From JACMLD01 sp039919885 (GTDB lineage: Bacteria > Bacteroidota > Bacteroidia > Chitinophagales > Chitinophagaceae), in assembly GCA_039919885.1 (NCBI GenBank), contig JBDSEV010000055.1, forward strand, positions 49,700 to 113,699: 64,000 nt of DNA. Direction: 5' to 3'. The notes under the pieces were generated by a model. The model was not told the origin of the DNA and did not search any database. It was given only the letters and a program-made list of their open reading frames with translations. Position 1 is the first letter of the stretch, and each line of letters starts with the position of its first letter. Positions 1 through 8,427 of the stretch are shown here, piece after piece. The translations under genes were made by a program, and so were the position numbers.

Positions 1-1
1 G

Positions 2-1123
2 GCCGTTATCAACAGTATGGAGAAAGCGGTCAAGGACAATTTAAGCGCCATTGCCAAACAGACGGTATTTATTGGTAAATGGGAAAACGGTGGCGGACCA
101 GATTATCCCTGGTGGAAATATGTAAACCGCCCGGAAGTAAAATTTGAAGAAATGGTACTGGTGAAAAAGAAATTTGATTTCCCTTCCACCATCGCCTTCT
201 TTTCTTCTACCCAGGGTTCCATGGAATATGCCAGCAGTATCGTTAATTCTGTCAATTATTACGGCGTTACTGAAGAATTTGGCATTTTACAATCTATTAC
301 CATCGGTTTTGGCCGCAACATAGAAACCCAGGAATATGCCGATGGCGGCAATGTACTGCTGGTGGGCAACCAGGTGGCGGAGACGCTATTTGGAAAGGCG
401 GAAGCCGCACTGGGTAAAACCGTAAAACTGAACAAGGGAAGAGCTGCAGTGATTGTGGGAATAATGCCTAAAAAAGGTTCCAGTATTTTTGAGGCATGGG
501 ACTATGATAATTCCATCATTATGCCCTACCAGCTGATGAGCCAGATGGTTCCGCTAAAGGATGCCAATCCGCTTATAATGGTGCAGGCAAAAAATGACAA
601 CATGCCGCTCGACAATATCAAAGATGAGCTAAAAGGCGTTATGCGGTCGGTGAGAAGGATTAGTCCGGGTAAAGAAAATAATTTTTCACTCACCGATATT
701 GATTCGATCAGCAAAACCCTCGACCCTATCATTTCCGGCATGAACGCCGGGGGATGGGCCATTTCGGGCTTGTGCCTGCTGGTAGGTATGTTTGGCGTTG
801 CCAATATTATGTTTGTTACCGTACGGGAACGCACGGCGCAAATTGGATTAAAAAAAGCCATTGGAGCAAAGCGCAGCAGCATTATGACCGAGTTTTTGCT
901 GGAATCTGCTTTTCTCTGTATCCTGGGCGGCATCATGGGATTGATACTTGTGTTCATCCTCACAAAAATGATTTCTTCCTTTTTTGACTTCCCGATATTT
1001 ATCTCATTCAGTATTTTCTTTCTTGCCATTAGTATCTGTATTACAACGGGTATACTGGCGGGCATTATTCCGGCCTTTATCGCTGCCAAGATGGATCCGG
1101 TGGTGGCCATCAGGAGTAAATAA
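2..1123 (+). CDS. ABC transporter permease, FtsX/MacB type (5' end outside window)
   Basis: The frame is open to the first base of the window, so the N-terminus, including the first membrane helix, is missing. The visible part begins with about 230 residues of soluble, extracytoplasmic MacB-like core. Three hydrophobic segments follow near residues 245-268, 297-320 and 332-355. The loop after the first of these has the typical FtsX signature ERTAQIGLKKAIGAK, and the protein ends DPVVAIRSK, as many MacB-family permeases do. Such proteins work with an ATPase partner, which would lie upstream, to export or transduce force across the inner membrane. The substrate cannot be told from the sequence. 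Confidence 0.88.
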   Translation, partial: AVINSMEKAVKDNLSAIAKQTVFIGKWENGGGPDYPWWKYVNRPEVKFEEMVLVKKKFDFPSTIAFFSSTQGSMEYASSIVNSVNYYGVTEEFGILQSITIGFGRNIETQEYADGGNVLLVGNQVAETLFGKAEAALGKTVKLNKGRAAVIVGIMPKKGSSIFEAWDYDNSIIMPYQLMSQMVPLKDANPLIMVQAKNDNMPLDNIKDELKGVMRSVRRISPGKENNFSLTDIDSISKTLDPIISGMNAGGWAISGLCLLVGMFGVANIMFVTVRERTAQIGLKKAIGAKRSSIMTEFLLESAFLCILGGIMGLILVFILTKMISSFFDFPIFISFSIFFLAISICITTGILAGIIPAFIAAKMDPVVAIRSK

Positions 1124-1156
1124 TAACATGCGCTGATCAGTTGAACACTATTCATT

Positions 1157-2209
1157 TTGCAAGACCGTATATTTGCAAATTCAATTAACCTATACGCCAT
1201 CAGCCAGCCAGTTACCATCCTTGCAATTGAGTCTTCCTGCGATGAAACCGCCGCAGCCGTGTGCACAAACGGTATCATTCTCGCCAATATTATTGCCAGT
1301 CAGCCCGTGCACGAGCAATACGGGGGGGTGGTGCCAGAACTTGCGAGTCGCGCGCATATGCAGCATATTGTACCTGTTGTAGATGCTGCATTAAAAGAGG
1401 CCGGCACGTCCCTGTCAGCGATTTCCGCCATTGCCTATACGCAGGCGCCGGGCCTTATTGGCGCGCTGCTGGTAGGCGGACAGTTTGCAAAATCGTTGTC
1501 TTTATCGCTCGGCGTTCCATTGATTGCTGTGCACCACATGCAGGCGCATGTGCTGGCCAATCTTATCCCGGCGCAAAGGCCGGATTTTCCTTTTTTGTGT
1601 TTGACGGTAAGCGGTGGCCACACGCAAATTGTTTTGTGTGAATCTCCTTTGCAATTAAAAGTGATTGGCCATACCATTGATGATGCGGCCGGTGAAGCAT
1701 TTGACAAATCCGCCAAGCTGCTGGGCCTTCCCTACCCCGGTGGACCGCTCATTGATAAGTACGCCCAATCTGGCAATGGTAAACGTTTCACTTTTGCGGA
1801 GCCGCAGATTCCGGGGCTAAATTTTAGTTTCAGCGGCGTAAAAACATCCATCCTTTACTTTCTGCAGGCCGAAATAAAAAAGGATCCGCTATTTATACAA
1901 AACAACCTGGCGGATCTCTGTGCTTCTGTACAGGCGCGCATTATCAGTATCCTGTTATCCAAACTAAAAAAAGCAGTAGCCGATACCGGTATAAAACGTG
2001 TGTGCATAGCAGGCGGGGTTTCCGCCAATAGCGGACTGCGTAAAGCACTGAAGGAAACTGGCGCGCAGCAGGGCTGGCAGGTCTTTATCCCTGCTTTTGA
2101 ATATTGCACAGACAATGCAGCCATGATTGCCATTACGGGTTATTACAAATTACTGGCCGGACAAACGGATCCGCTTTCTACCGGCTCCAGTGCAAAGGCC
2201 GACTGGTAA
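1157..2209 (+). CDS. tsaD: tRNA N6-adenosine threonylcarbamoyltransferase TsaD
   Basis: TsaD transfers the threonylcarbamoyl group from TC-AMP to A37 of ANN-decoding tRNAs, together with TsaB and TsaE, in the cytoplasm. The N-terminal ILAIESSCDET motif, the metal-binding His pair in HHMQAH (residues 127 and 131 of the longest form), SGGHTQIVL and the C-terminal CTDNAAMIA are all present, and the length fits the family. The start is uncertain. No in-frame ATG lies before the conserved region; the longest frame begins with TTG at 1157, but a perfect TAnnTTTG promoter element sits inside that extension. The family's usual start would fall at ATC (1199), directly before SQPVTILAIESS. The product is certain and the exact start is not. 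Confidence 0.95.
   Translation: MQDRIFANSINLYAISQPVTILAIESSCDETAAAVCTNGIILANIIASQPVHEQYGGVVPELASRAHMQHIVPVVDAALKEAGTSLSAISAIAYTQAPGLIGALLVGGQFAKSLSLSLGVPLIAVHHMQAHVLANLIPAQRPDFPFLCLTVSGGHTQIVLCESPLQLKVIGHTIDDAAGEAFDKSAKLLGLPYPGGPLIDKYAQSGNGKRFTFAEPQIPGLNFSFSGVKTSILYFLQAEIKKDPLFIQNNLADLCASVQARIISILLSKLKKAVADTGIKRVCIAGGVSANSGLRKALKETGAQQGWQVFIPAFEYCTDNAAMIAITGYYKLLAGQTDPLSTGSSAKADW
1168..1175 (+). promoter_or_regulatory. TAnnTTTG -7 element at the start of tsaD
   Basis: TATATTTG matches the Bacteroidota -7 consensus TAnnTTTG perfectly. A TTG at 1141-1143 lies 24 bases upstream, one base more than the usual spacing. If it is used, transcription starts near 1182, downstream of the TTG codon that would give the longest tsaD reading frame. 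Confidence 0.45.
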
Positions 2210-2296
2210 AAACGGGAAGGGACAAACCAATATGACCTGCGGACAATTTGTTATTACGGCATATCAGCCAGGATTATTTCCAGGCAAAATAATTGT

Positions 2297-2677
2297 ATGA
2301 TGGAAAAGAAAGAACATAGGGTGATTCCATTGCTGCGCATTTTTGACCTCAGCAAAGCAATTGAATTTTATATCGGATGGCTGGGTTTCAGCATCGACTG
2401 GGAGCACCGGTTTGGTGAAAATTTTCCAGTGTACATGCAGGTGTCGCTCGGCAATATCACGTTGCACCTAACTGAACACCATGGCGATTGCTGTCCCGGT
2501 GGAAAGGTTTACATTGAATACGCGGGTGAACTAACAGTTTACTACAACCTATTACAAGAAAAAGATTACCGGTACATGAAACCCGGGCTGGAAAAAGCCC
2601 CGTGGAATGCGCTTACCATGGAAGTGATTGATCCTTTCGGCAATAAACTGTTGTTTGCGGAAGATTTAAAAAAGTAA
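2297..2677 (+). CDS. Glyoxalase/bleomycin-resistance fold protein
   Basis: This 126-residue protein belongs to the vicinal oxygen chelate fold, close to the 'glyoxalase superfamily' bleomycin-resistance group. The sequence VIPLLRIFDLSKAIEFYIGW near the start is the usual opening strand and helix, and DPFGNKLLFAED near the end is the usual DPxGN closing motif. The substrate is unknown. Two ATG codons are adjacent (2297 and 2300), and either could be used. It lies 5 bases before trmN6, so the two are probably co-transcribed. Confidence 0.8.
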   Translation: MMEKKEHRVIPLLRIFDLSKAIEFYIGWLGFSIDWEHRFGENFPVYMQVSLGNITLHLTEHHGDCCPGGKVYIEYAGELTVYYNLLQEKDYRYMKPGLEKAPWNALTMEVIDPFGNKLLFAEDLKK

Positions 2678-2682
2678 GGGTT

Positions 2683-3408
2683 ATGCCGAATGATTATTTT
2701 CAGTTTAAACAATTTACCATTTACCAGGACCGGTGCGCATTGAAAGTAAGTACAGACAGTTGCATTTTCGGGGCCTGGGCGGCAAAAAAATTAGCGGCGG
2801 TTGAACAGCATGTTTCCGGATGCCTGGATATTGGTGCGGGCAGTGGTTTACTGATGCTGATGCTGGCGCAACAATTCCAGGGCAATATAGAAGGGGTTGA
2901 AATTGACGCCCGGTCTTACGAACAAGCCACCGAAAATATTGCCGCCAGCAGCTGGTACAACCGGCTACGGCTATTTCATAGTGATATTAAACTGTTTTCG
3001 GTGCCGCACCGGTATGATTTTATCCTCAGTAATCCTCCCTTTTTTGAAGGTGATTTGAAATCTGCCAACAGCCGGTATAATTTTGCCAAACACGATGATG
3101 GTTTAAGCCTGCAGGATTTGTTGCAGGTAGCCGAACGAAATTTATCTGCCAGGGGAATGTTTGCGGTGCTGTTGCCTTTTCAGCGAAGTCGTTGGTTTGA
3201 GGAATTGGCGGCGGGTCATGAATTGTTTGTTGCCGATAAGTTATTGATACGGCAGAGCATGCAGCATCCGCATTTCCGTGCAGCGTTTTTGTTACAGCGA
3301 AAAAACAGCGGGCAGGTAAAATCAGAAGAACTGGTTATCCGGCAATCGACCGAAGTGTACTCCTACGCCTTTACTGCGCTCCTAAAAAATTATTACCTGC
3401 ACCTGTGA
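2683..3408 (+). CDS. trmN6: tRNA1(Val) (adenine(37)-N6)-methyltransferase
   Basis: A YfiC/TrmN6-type SAM-dependent methyltransferase that modifies A37 of tRNA-Val. The opening FxFKQFTIYQDRCALKVSTD is characteristic of this family. The SAM site LDIGAGSGLL is near residue 47, and the catalytic N6-adenine motif NPPF (SNPPFFEG) is near residue 113. The length of 241 residues is normal. It ends 11 bases before the convergent dehydrogenase gene. Confidence 0.92.
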   Translation: MPNDYFQFKQFTIYQDRCALKVSTDSCIFGAWAAKKLAAVEQHVSGCLDIGAGSGLLMLMLAQQFQGNIEGVEIDARSYEQATENIAASSWYNRLRLFHSDIKLFSVPHRYDFILSNPPFFEGDLKSANSRYNFAKHDDGLSLQDLLQVAERNLSARGMFAVLLPFQRSRWFEELAAGHELFVADKLLIRQSMQHPHFRAAFLLQRKNSGQVKSEELVIRQSTEVYSYAFTALLKNYYLHL

Positions 3409-3419
3409 ACCTAGGTGTA

Positions 3420-4622
3420 TTATTTTCCCGCTGCATAGTCCTTCAGGTAATCATAACCAGCGGTTAGCTGGCCCTTGCGGACCATGGTGGCGCGGTCGAT
3501 AATGGGCGATCCGCCTTTCACCAAATCTTCCAGCACATATTTAATAAGCTGTTCGCCAAAATACCGGCTGGCATCGCGTGGCAGTTCGTTGGGCAGGTTG
3601 CCGACGGCCAGTACGTCAATGGAACCGGGCAGGTAGGGTGCAGTTTTTTGAAAGCTCAGCCGGTCGGTGCCATACACCGGGTCCGTAATGGATTGATCCC
3701 CCAGGTTTAGCGGCACCGAGCCGTTGGCATCATCTGTAATATCGGAGATAGTTTGAATAATAAAATTTTCGGCGTTGATATCGGCTTTTTCAAAAAGGCG
3801 CGGGTAGGTATTGTCCCAGTATACACCGTTGAGCAGGATATCTGTCTGCGCAGCGTAGGGTAAAAAAAGGCTGCCGTATTCACCGGGGTTATTATGAAAA
3901 GATTCGCGGTTATACGTGCCCGTGTGTTTGTGCCGGTAGAGGTCGGCCCCTTTGAGTTGGGTATATACCGGGTAAGAAAACCGGCGCAGCAGGTATTCAT
4001 CGGGCTCCACTTCATGAATGCCCATGAGGTTCATAATTTCCAGGATGCCATGGGCTACGCGGCCGGACCCGGTCACCGCAATTTTTACATTGGGCAGCCG
4101 GAGCCCGAAATAAGTATGGATGAGTTCCCTGAAATTATTTTGTTTGAATACGCGTTCGAGCGTGTACAGACCCGTTCTGTTGCCATAGGCCATCATGCCA
4201 TTGTGGGCGCCTACAATACCAGCAAAAAAACCGAAGCCGATGATGCGTTGCCCGTCGTCGTGCTCGAGGCACTCGTAGTCGATCAGCGTGATTTCTTTTT
4301 GCAGCAAAGCCTGAAACAAACCCTGGTTATGCGCTTGTTTTTTTTTGGTGTGCGAGAAAAAAAGGTAGGTCTTGCCCGGTAGCAGCATGGAAACGGGTAC
4401 TTCCTTGATGCCAAACAGCACATCGCATGCGGCCATGTCTTCTACTACCTCCACCCCTGCCCGCTGGTATTCACGATCGGTGAAACAGCGGCTTAGGCAG
4501 GATTGCACGACAATCTTAATGTTGGATGCATTCTTCTGAATCCACTTACATTGTGCGGGGGTGAGGGCTACCCGGTTATCCGCCGGAATTTTTCCTTCTC
4601 GTATCAAACCAATGGTGAGCAT
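3420..4622 (-). CDS. Saccharopine dehydrogenase (lysine-forming)/alanine dehydrogenase-like oxidoreductase
   Basis: About 400 residues with the N-terminal domain of the alanine dehydrogenase/pyridine nucleotide transhydrogenase/LYS1 family: it opens IGLIREGKIPADNRVALTP, where the Arg and Lys bind the substrate carboxylate. A Rossmann segment with KIAVTGSGRVAHG lies in the middle. Members interconvert amino acids and 2-oxo acids with NAD(P). The saccharopine dehydrogenase subgroup is the best fit by length and by the conserved C-terminal half, but the substrate is inferred. A TTG codon at 4646 would add eight residues; I prefer ATG at 4622 because the family motif starts directly after it. Confidence 0.8.
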   Translation of the reverse strand: MLTIGLIREGKIPADNRVALTPAQCKWIQKNASNIKIVVQSCLSRCFTDREYQRAGVEVVEDMAACDVLFGIKEVPVSMLLPGKTYLFFSHTKKKQAHNQGLFQALLQKEITLIDYECLEHDDGQRIIGFGFFAGIVGAHNGMMAYGNRTGLYTLERVFKQNNFRELIHTYFGLRLPNVKIAVTGSGRVAHGILEIMNLMGIHEVEPDEYLLRRFSYPVYTQLKGADLYRHKHTGTYNRESFHNNPGEYGSLFLPYAAQTDILLNGVYWDNTYPRLFEKADINAENFIIQTISDITDDANGSVPLNLGDQSITDPVYGTDRLSFQKTAPYLPGSIDVLAVGNLPNELPRDASRYFGEQLIKYVLEDLVKGGSPIIDRATMVRKGQLTAGYDYLKDYAAGK

Positions 4623-4981
4623 CGATGGTTGTTGTTTACGGGGCAAATTACATTTTACATTCTATATGCCCGTCGCTTACCTTTATACCGGCATTTTATA
4701 TCAAAAAAGCAAAATGAACGTAATTTATAAAATATGGGGCGTGGTCCGGAAGCTATTGCTGCCGAAAAAGCAATGCTGCAAGTAGTGAGCGATGGAGGAG
4801 GATAGGCGATTGCGGGAAAAACGTTTTAGATTAGTTGGCCGAAGACATATTTGGACAAAATACTTTCAATCCGTAATATTGCACCCCTAACGAGTTCTAA
4901 GTCATAAGTTGTAAGTGCCTGTACCATTGAGGTCGGTATGTTGTTTTCTTACTGAATACTTGCAACTTATCACTTCAAAAA
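4623..4981. other. Intergenic region with tRNA promoter and leader
   Basis: No convincing protein gene is seen here. A 23-codon frame (4714-4785) exists but has no support. The right half carries the promoter and a 5' leader of tRNA-Leu. ATAAGTTG at 4904-4911 and CAACTTAT at 4963-4970 form an inverted repeat that could fold the pre-tRNA leader. Confidence 0.6.
4850..4881 (+). promoter_or_regulatory. Promoter of tRNA-Leu
   Basis: TTTG (4850-4853), a spacer of 20 bases, then TAATATTG (4874-4881). The last differs from the Bacteroidota TAnnTTTG consensus at one base. Transcription would start near 4888, giving a leader of roughly 95 bases before the mature tRNA. Confidence 0.6.
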
Positions 4982-5065
4982 GCCCATGTGGCGGAATTGG
5001 TAGACGCAGCAGACTCAAAATCTGCCATTCGCAAGGGTGTGAAGGTTCGATTCCTTTCGTGGGCA
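4982..5065 (+). tRNA. tRNA-Leu (anticodon CAA)
   Basis: The acceptor arm GCCCATG pairs with CGTGGGC. The D-loop region contains GGTAGAC, the anticodon stem GCAGA/TCTGC encloses the loop CTCAAAA with anticodon CAA (reads UUG), and the T-arm GGTTCGATTCC is standard. The 84-base length and long variable arm are typical of tRNA-Leu. The 3' end is followed by CC and then T, so the full CCA is not encoded. Confidence 0.97.
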
Positions 5066-5073
5066 CCTTAAGA

Positions 5074-5116
5074 ACCCTGTAAAGAAGTGTTAATCACTGA
5101 TTTACAGGGTTTTTGG
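5074..5116 (+). terminator. Rho-independent terminator of tRNA-Leu
   Basis: ACCCTGTAAA (5074-5083) and TTTACAGGGT (5101-5110) form a perfect 10-bp stem. An inner AGTG/CACT pair can extend it. A T-rich tract follows directly. It lies 8 bases after the tRNA. Confidence 0.9.
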
Positions 5117-5342
5117 TTTTTGAAGTTTTTCAAATTTGCTGGTCTTGTTGCATTCATTGCGATTTTTCTGGAAAAATGCGGAGGACAAAAGGCAGTCATT
5201 TTTTAATCCCGAAACCTGGTAAATTGCTACAGTATTAACTAGCAAAGAACTGAAACCTTATGGCTGAGGACTCAGCAAAGTTTTACACAACTATTATCCC
5301 GCCTGGGTTACCCATGTAAAATATTGGTAGGTACAGTTTTAG

Positions 5343-7082
5343 TTAATCTGTTAATTCCCCAAGGTGTTTATAATTGGATTTGACTGTTTCCAATACTTCT
5401 TCAAATTTTCCACCGAGCATTAATTTTGTCATTGACAACGACATTCCCTTAATCATTTTAAGATCAATTTTAGGGGGTATGGCCAATGCATTGGGATCCG
5501 TAAATATATTGACCAGCACCGGGCCTTCATATAAAAACGCCTCTTTTAGTAATGATTGCAAATTTTCGGGATCATGAATATTTATGCCTTTGATACCGAT
5601 TGCCTCCGCCACCAGGGCAAAATCCGGATTCAGCATATCTGTCTGATTATCCATCAAACCCTGTACTTCCATTTCCAGTTTAACCATTCCCAGGGAGCGG
5701 TTGTTGAAAACGATCAATTTGATCGGGAGGTTATATTGTTTGATGGTGGCCAGGTCCCCCAGCAGCATTGAAATACCGCCATCACCACACATTGCCACAA
5801 CCTGGCGGCGCGGGAAAGTGAATGATGCACCCATGGCATGCGGTAACGCATTCGCCATTGATCCATGTATAAACGAACCTAGCATTTTCCGTTTTCCGTT
5901 CGCTGAGATATAACGTGATGCCCAAACACAACACATACCGGTATCCACAGTAAATACCGCGTCATCTGCAGCCAGTTTGTTTAATTCAAAAGCCACTGCT
6001 TCAGGGTGGATAGCATCTTTCCTGCCCTTGTCTTGCACGTATGCGTGCAAATGTTCTTTAACCCTGGAATAAATGTGCAGCTGGGCATGTAAGAAACTGG
6101 CATCTGTTTTTTCTTTCAGCAGCGGAATTATTGCCTGTACCGTCGTTTTAATGTCTCCGAACAATCCCATATTTAACTTCGCCCTCCTGCCTAATCGTTC
6201 TGGCTGGGTATCAATTTGTATAATGATTTTATCCTGCGGAATAAAAGGCAGGTAAGGAAAATCTGTCCCCAACAATAATATTACATCGCTTTCATGCATG
6301 CTGTGGTATGCCGATGGCAGGCCAAGCAGACCAGTCATACCCACTTCATATTTGTTATCAGGCTGTATGCTCATCTTGCCACGGAATGAATAACCAACTG
6401 GCGCATTTAACAAAGCGGCCAGTTGTATCACTTCATCATGCGCGTCGGCTGCACCGATGCCGCAGAAAATACAAACCTTCGGATGCCTGTTTATTATATT
6501 TGCCAGCTCCAGAAGGTCTTCCTTCATGGGAAGAATCGTCGCTTTCGCGAAATAATTTGTATCCGACGAATCGTTTCTCACCGCTTCAAGCGCTGCTACG
6601 TCGCCGGGAAGTCCTAAAACAGCTACGCCTTTCCTTTGAATGGCATGTTGTATAGCAGCCTGTGCCATCCTTGGCAGCTGCTGCGCTGTATTGGCAATCT
6701 GGTTGTAGTGACTGCAATCATCAAACAATTTGATGGTATTGGTTTCCTGGAAATAACCACTTCCAAATTCATTGGTAGCACAGGTTGCAACGATAGCCAG
6801 TACAGGCACACCAGATCTGTGTGCATCATACAAACCGTTTAATAAATGAACATGCCCCGGGCCACTGCTGCCGGCACAACAGGCAATGCCGGATAATTCC
6901 GCCTCCGCCGCTGCTGCAAACGCTGCTGCTTCTTCATGTCTCACATGAATCCACTCAATCTTGTCCGATTTTCTGACCGCATCGTTCAACTCATTAAGGC
7001 TATCGCCCGTTACTGCGTAAATACGCGAGATACCGGACTGTACCAGCATTTCCACCAATTGTTCGGCCACTTTCTTTGCCAT
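5343..7082 (-). CDS. poxB: Pyruvate oxidase/ubiquinone-dependent pyruvate dehydrogenase, PoxB type
   Basis: A 579-residue ThDP enzyme that matches PoxB throughout, for example IYAVTGDSLNELND near the start, RHEEAAAFAAAAEAELSG with the ThDP-activating Glu near residue 50, SGPGHVHLLNGLYDAHRS, and GSGYFQETN. The ThDP-Mg motif begins with CGDGGISMLLGDLATIKQY and ends with FNN about 25 residues later. PoxB oxidatively decarboxylates pyruvate to acetate and CO2, with FAD and a membrane quinone as acceptors. A related acetolactate synthase is less likely given the PoxB-specific N-terminal signatures. It is a single gene with no close partners. Confidence 0.9.
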   Translation of the reverse strand: MAKKVAEQLVEMLVQSGISRIYAVTGDSLNELNDAVRKSDKIEWIHVRHEEAAAFAAAAEAELSGIACCAGSSGPGHVHLLNGLYDAHRSGVPVLAIVATCATNEFGSGYFQETNTIKLFDDCSHYNQIANTAQQLPRMAQAAIQHAIQRKGVAVLGLPGDVAALEAVRNDSSDTNYFAKATILPMKEDLLELANIINRHPKVCIFCGIGAADAHDEVIQLAALLNAPVGYSFRGKMSIQPDNKYEVGMTGLLGLPSAYHSMHESDVILLLGTDFPYLPFIPQDKIIIQIDTQPERLGRRAKLNMGLFGDIKTTVQAIIPLLKEKTDASFLHAQLHIYSRVKEHLHAYVQDKGRKDAIHPEAVAFELNKLAADDAVFTVDTGMCCVWASRYISANGKRKMLGSFIHGSMANALPHAMGASFTFPRRQVVAMCGDGGISMLLGDLATIKQYNLPIKLIVFNNRSLGMVKLEMEVQGLMDNQTDMLNPDFALVAEAIGIKGINIHDPENLQSLLKEAFLYEGPVLVNIFTDPNALAIPPKIDLKMIKGMSLSMTKLMLGGKFEEVLETVKSNYKHLGELTD

Positions 7083-7292
7083 AAAAATTACAATTTGATT
7101 AAACTACTTCCTGGTGAACTCCATCAACCGCAATTGTCCTTCATTTGTTGATTACGGATGCTGGTTATGTAATTAACGTGCCAATTGTTATGGCGTTTGT
7201 TACCAGCTAGATATCGACTATTATTCAACATTATAAAAACGGTATTTCGATTTTTAGCGAACACTAAAATGAAATATCAATTGCCGGCCAGC

Positions 7293-7551
7293 TGCCAGGA
7301 CTAATGTCTTGTGCGTATTCCATGCTATTGGTTGCCCCCATGGGGCTCGCACCAACCTGCAGATTCGTAATTTTAGTGAGTGCATAATCCGCTGTTACAT
7401 CAATTTCACTGCCCAGGTTTTTACTAACTGCATTACGCCTGAAATCTTTTTGGGTTTTTGCATGCGAGAAACAGTGATAATCTATACCCGCTGAAAACCG
7501 TGTGCCCCTGCTGTTGTACTTCACTTTTGCAAAAGGGTCGTTTAACCCACC
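7293..7551 (-). pseudogene. Inverted partial copy of the alginate-export porin gene
   Basis: Read on the minus strand, this segment encodes 86 residues that align without gaps to codons in the last quarter of the porin at 18298-19824 (copy at 19498-19756). I count about 14 base differences in 259. About 12 of them change the amino acid, which fits decay without purifying selection. The surrounding open frame (7264-7584) has unrelated ends, so the N-terminal three quarters and the last beta-strand are missing. The copy lies in the opposite orientation to the intact gene. Confidence 0.85.
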
Positions 7552-7607
7552 GTTTTCCAATTTCTTAAAAGACATGGCCAGCAATTTGCCGACCCGCCCT
7601 AATAAAT

Positions 7608-7799
7608 TTAGACTCCGGCATCCTTCTTGAATTGACTCATTGTTGTAAAAAAGCGTCTTCCATTTTCGGATTGCGAAATGATTGCATTAAAGACAATTAC
7701 AGGAGTATTTGTTATTGTATGCACTCCTTTAGCGATGGATTGCAAGATGGCCAGTGTAGATTGAAATAGCAGGCAGGCGTTATTATTTATTTCGCACAC
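7608..7799 (-). pseudogene. Possible fragment of an unrecognised gene
   Basis: An open frame of up to 63 codons lies between two gene fragments. Its second half, from about STLAILQSIAKGVHTIT, has a protein-like composition, but I recognise no family. Its position between the porin copy and the truncated FISUMP gene suggests further debris. It overlaps the end of the FISUMP frame by a few bases. Confidence 0.25.
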
Positions 7800-8415
7800 A
7801 CCTTACAGAAAATCCAAATGCCCTGTAATAATCTGCCATACCGGCGTTTGTAATATCAAAGTTGAAAGCGGAAGCTGCCAGCGTTTGCAGCGGTGATGGA
7901 GTACTGCTCCAGTACCCGCCATAAGTATTGCTTCGAAGTATGCCGTTGTCAATATCCCTAAAGCCAGTAGTAGAAGGGAATTTAAGATGAGACATAAAAG
8001 CTCCGTTTTCATCTGTAATGTTTTCTACCTGCAGTAATTTTTCCCACTCTGACCTAGTGGGCATATGCCAGCCATTGCCCAGTGCTTTGCACGGATCGCA
8101 CCCGTTGGTTGACGTTACCTCGGCAGCTGAAGCGGCAGTCCAGCTATCTGTTGTAAAACCCGAACTCCACCAATTATCAAATCCCTTATAATAGAAGGGG
8201 TTTGTTCCTGATTTATTTAGCCCTGCAGGATTATTGGGCGATGCCACAGCATTCCTGGTGTTGGAGGGAACCCTGTATTGGTGCCCATCAGTCCATCGTC
8301 CCCATTGAAACAAGTCGCCATACGCTTTTTCGTCCCTTATTTCAGTAGCCACTTCCAGGCTGCCCAGATTTTGCTGGCCCGGAATATAAATGGACTGGTT
8401 CCGCCCATTGCTCCG
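7783..8415 (-). pseudogene. FISUMP-domain protein, N-terminally truncated
   Basis: The frame encodes the Fibrobacter succinogenes major paralogous (FISUMP) domain almost to its end: NLGSLEVATE, YGDLFQWGRWTDGHQYR, CDPCKALGNGWHMPTRSEW, GGYWSSTPSP and the closing FGFSVRCVRNK. Such domains normally sit at the C-terminus of secreted or lipid-anchored surface proteins with a signal peptide. Here an in-frame TAA at 8416-8418 lies only about 12 codons before the conserved NLGS, and no signal peptide or ATG is present. A GTG at 8352 could start a 189-residue product, but that would lack export signals. I read it as a remnant whose 5' part was lost where it meets the DUF417 gene. Confidence 0.65.
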
Positions 8416-8427
8416 TTACTCAATTTC

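Noticed and set aside
526..1287. Long open frame of 253 codons on the minus strand, opposite the ABC permease
   Set aside because: It is antisense to a well-supported gene and shows no domain or typical composition; it also crosses into tsaD.
3894..4382. 162-codon plus-strand frame opposite the saccharopine dehydrogenase-like gene
   Set aside because: Shadow of the real gene, which has clear family motifs on the other strand.
4714..4785. 23-codon frame between the dehydrogenase and tRNA-Leu
   Set aside because: Too short, no conserved features, no operon partner.
7608..8418. The minus-strand frames considered as a bacteriocin or toxin-antitoxin pair
   Set aside because: The larger frame is clearly a FISUMP domain and the smaller has no toxin features.
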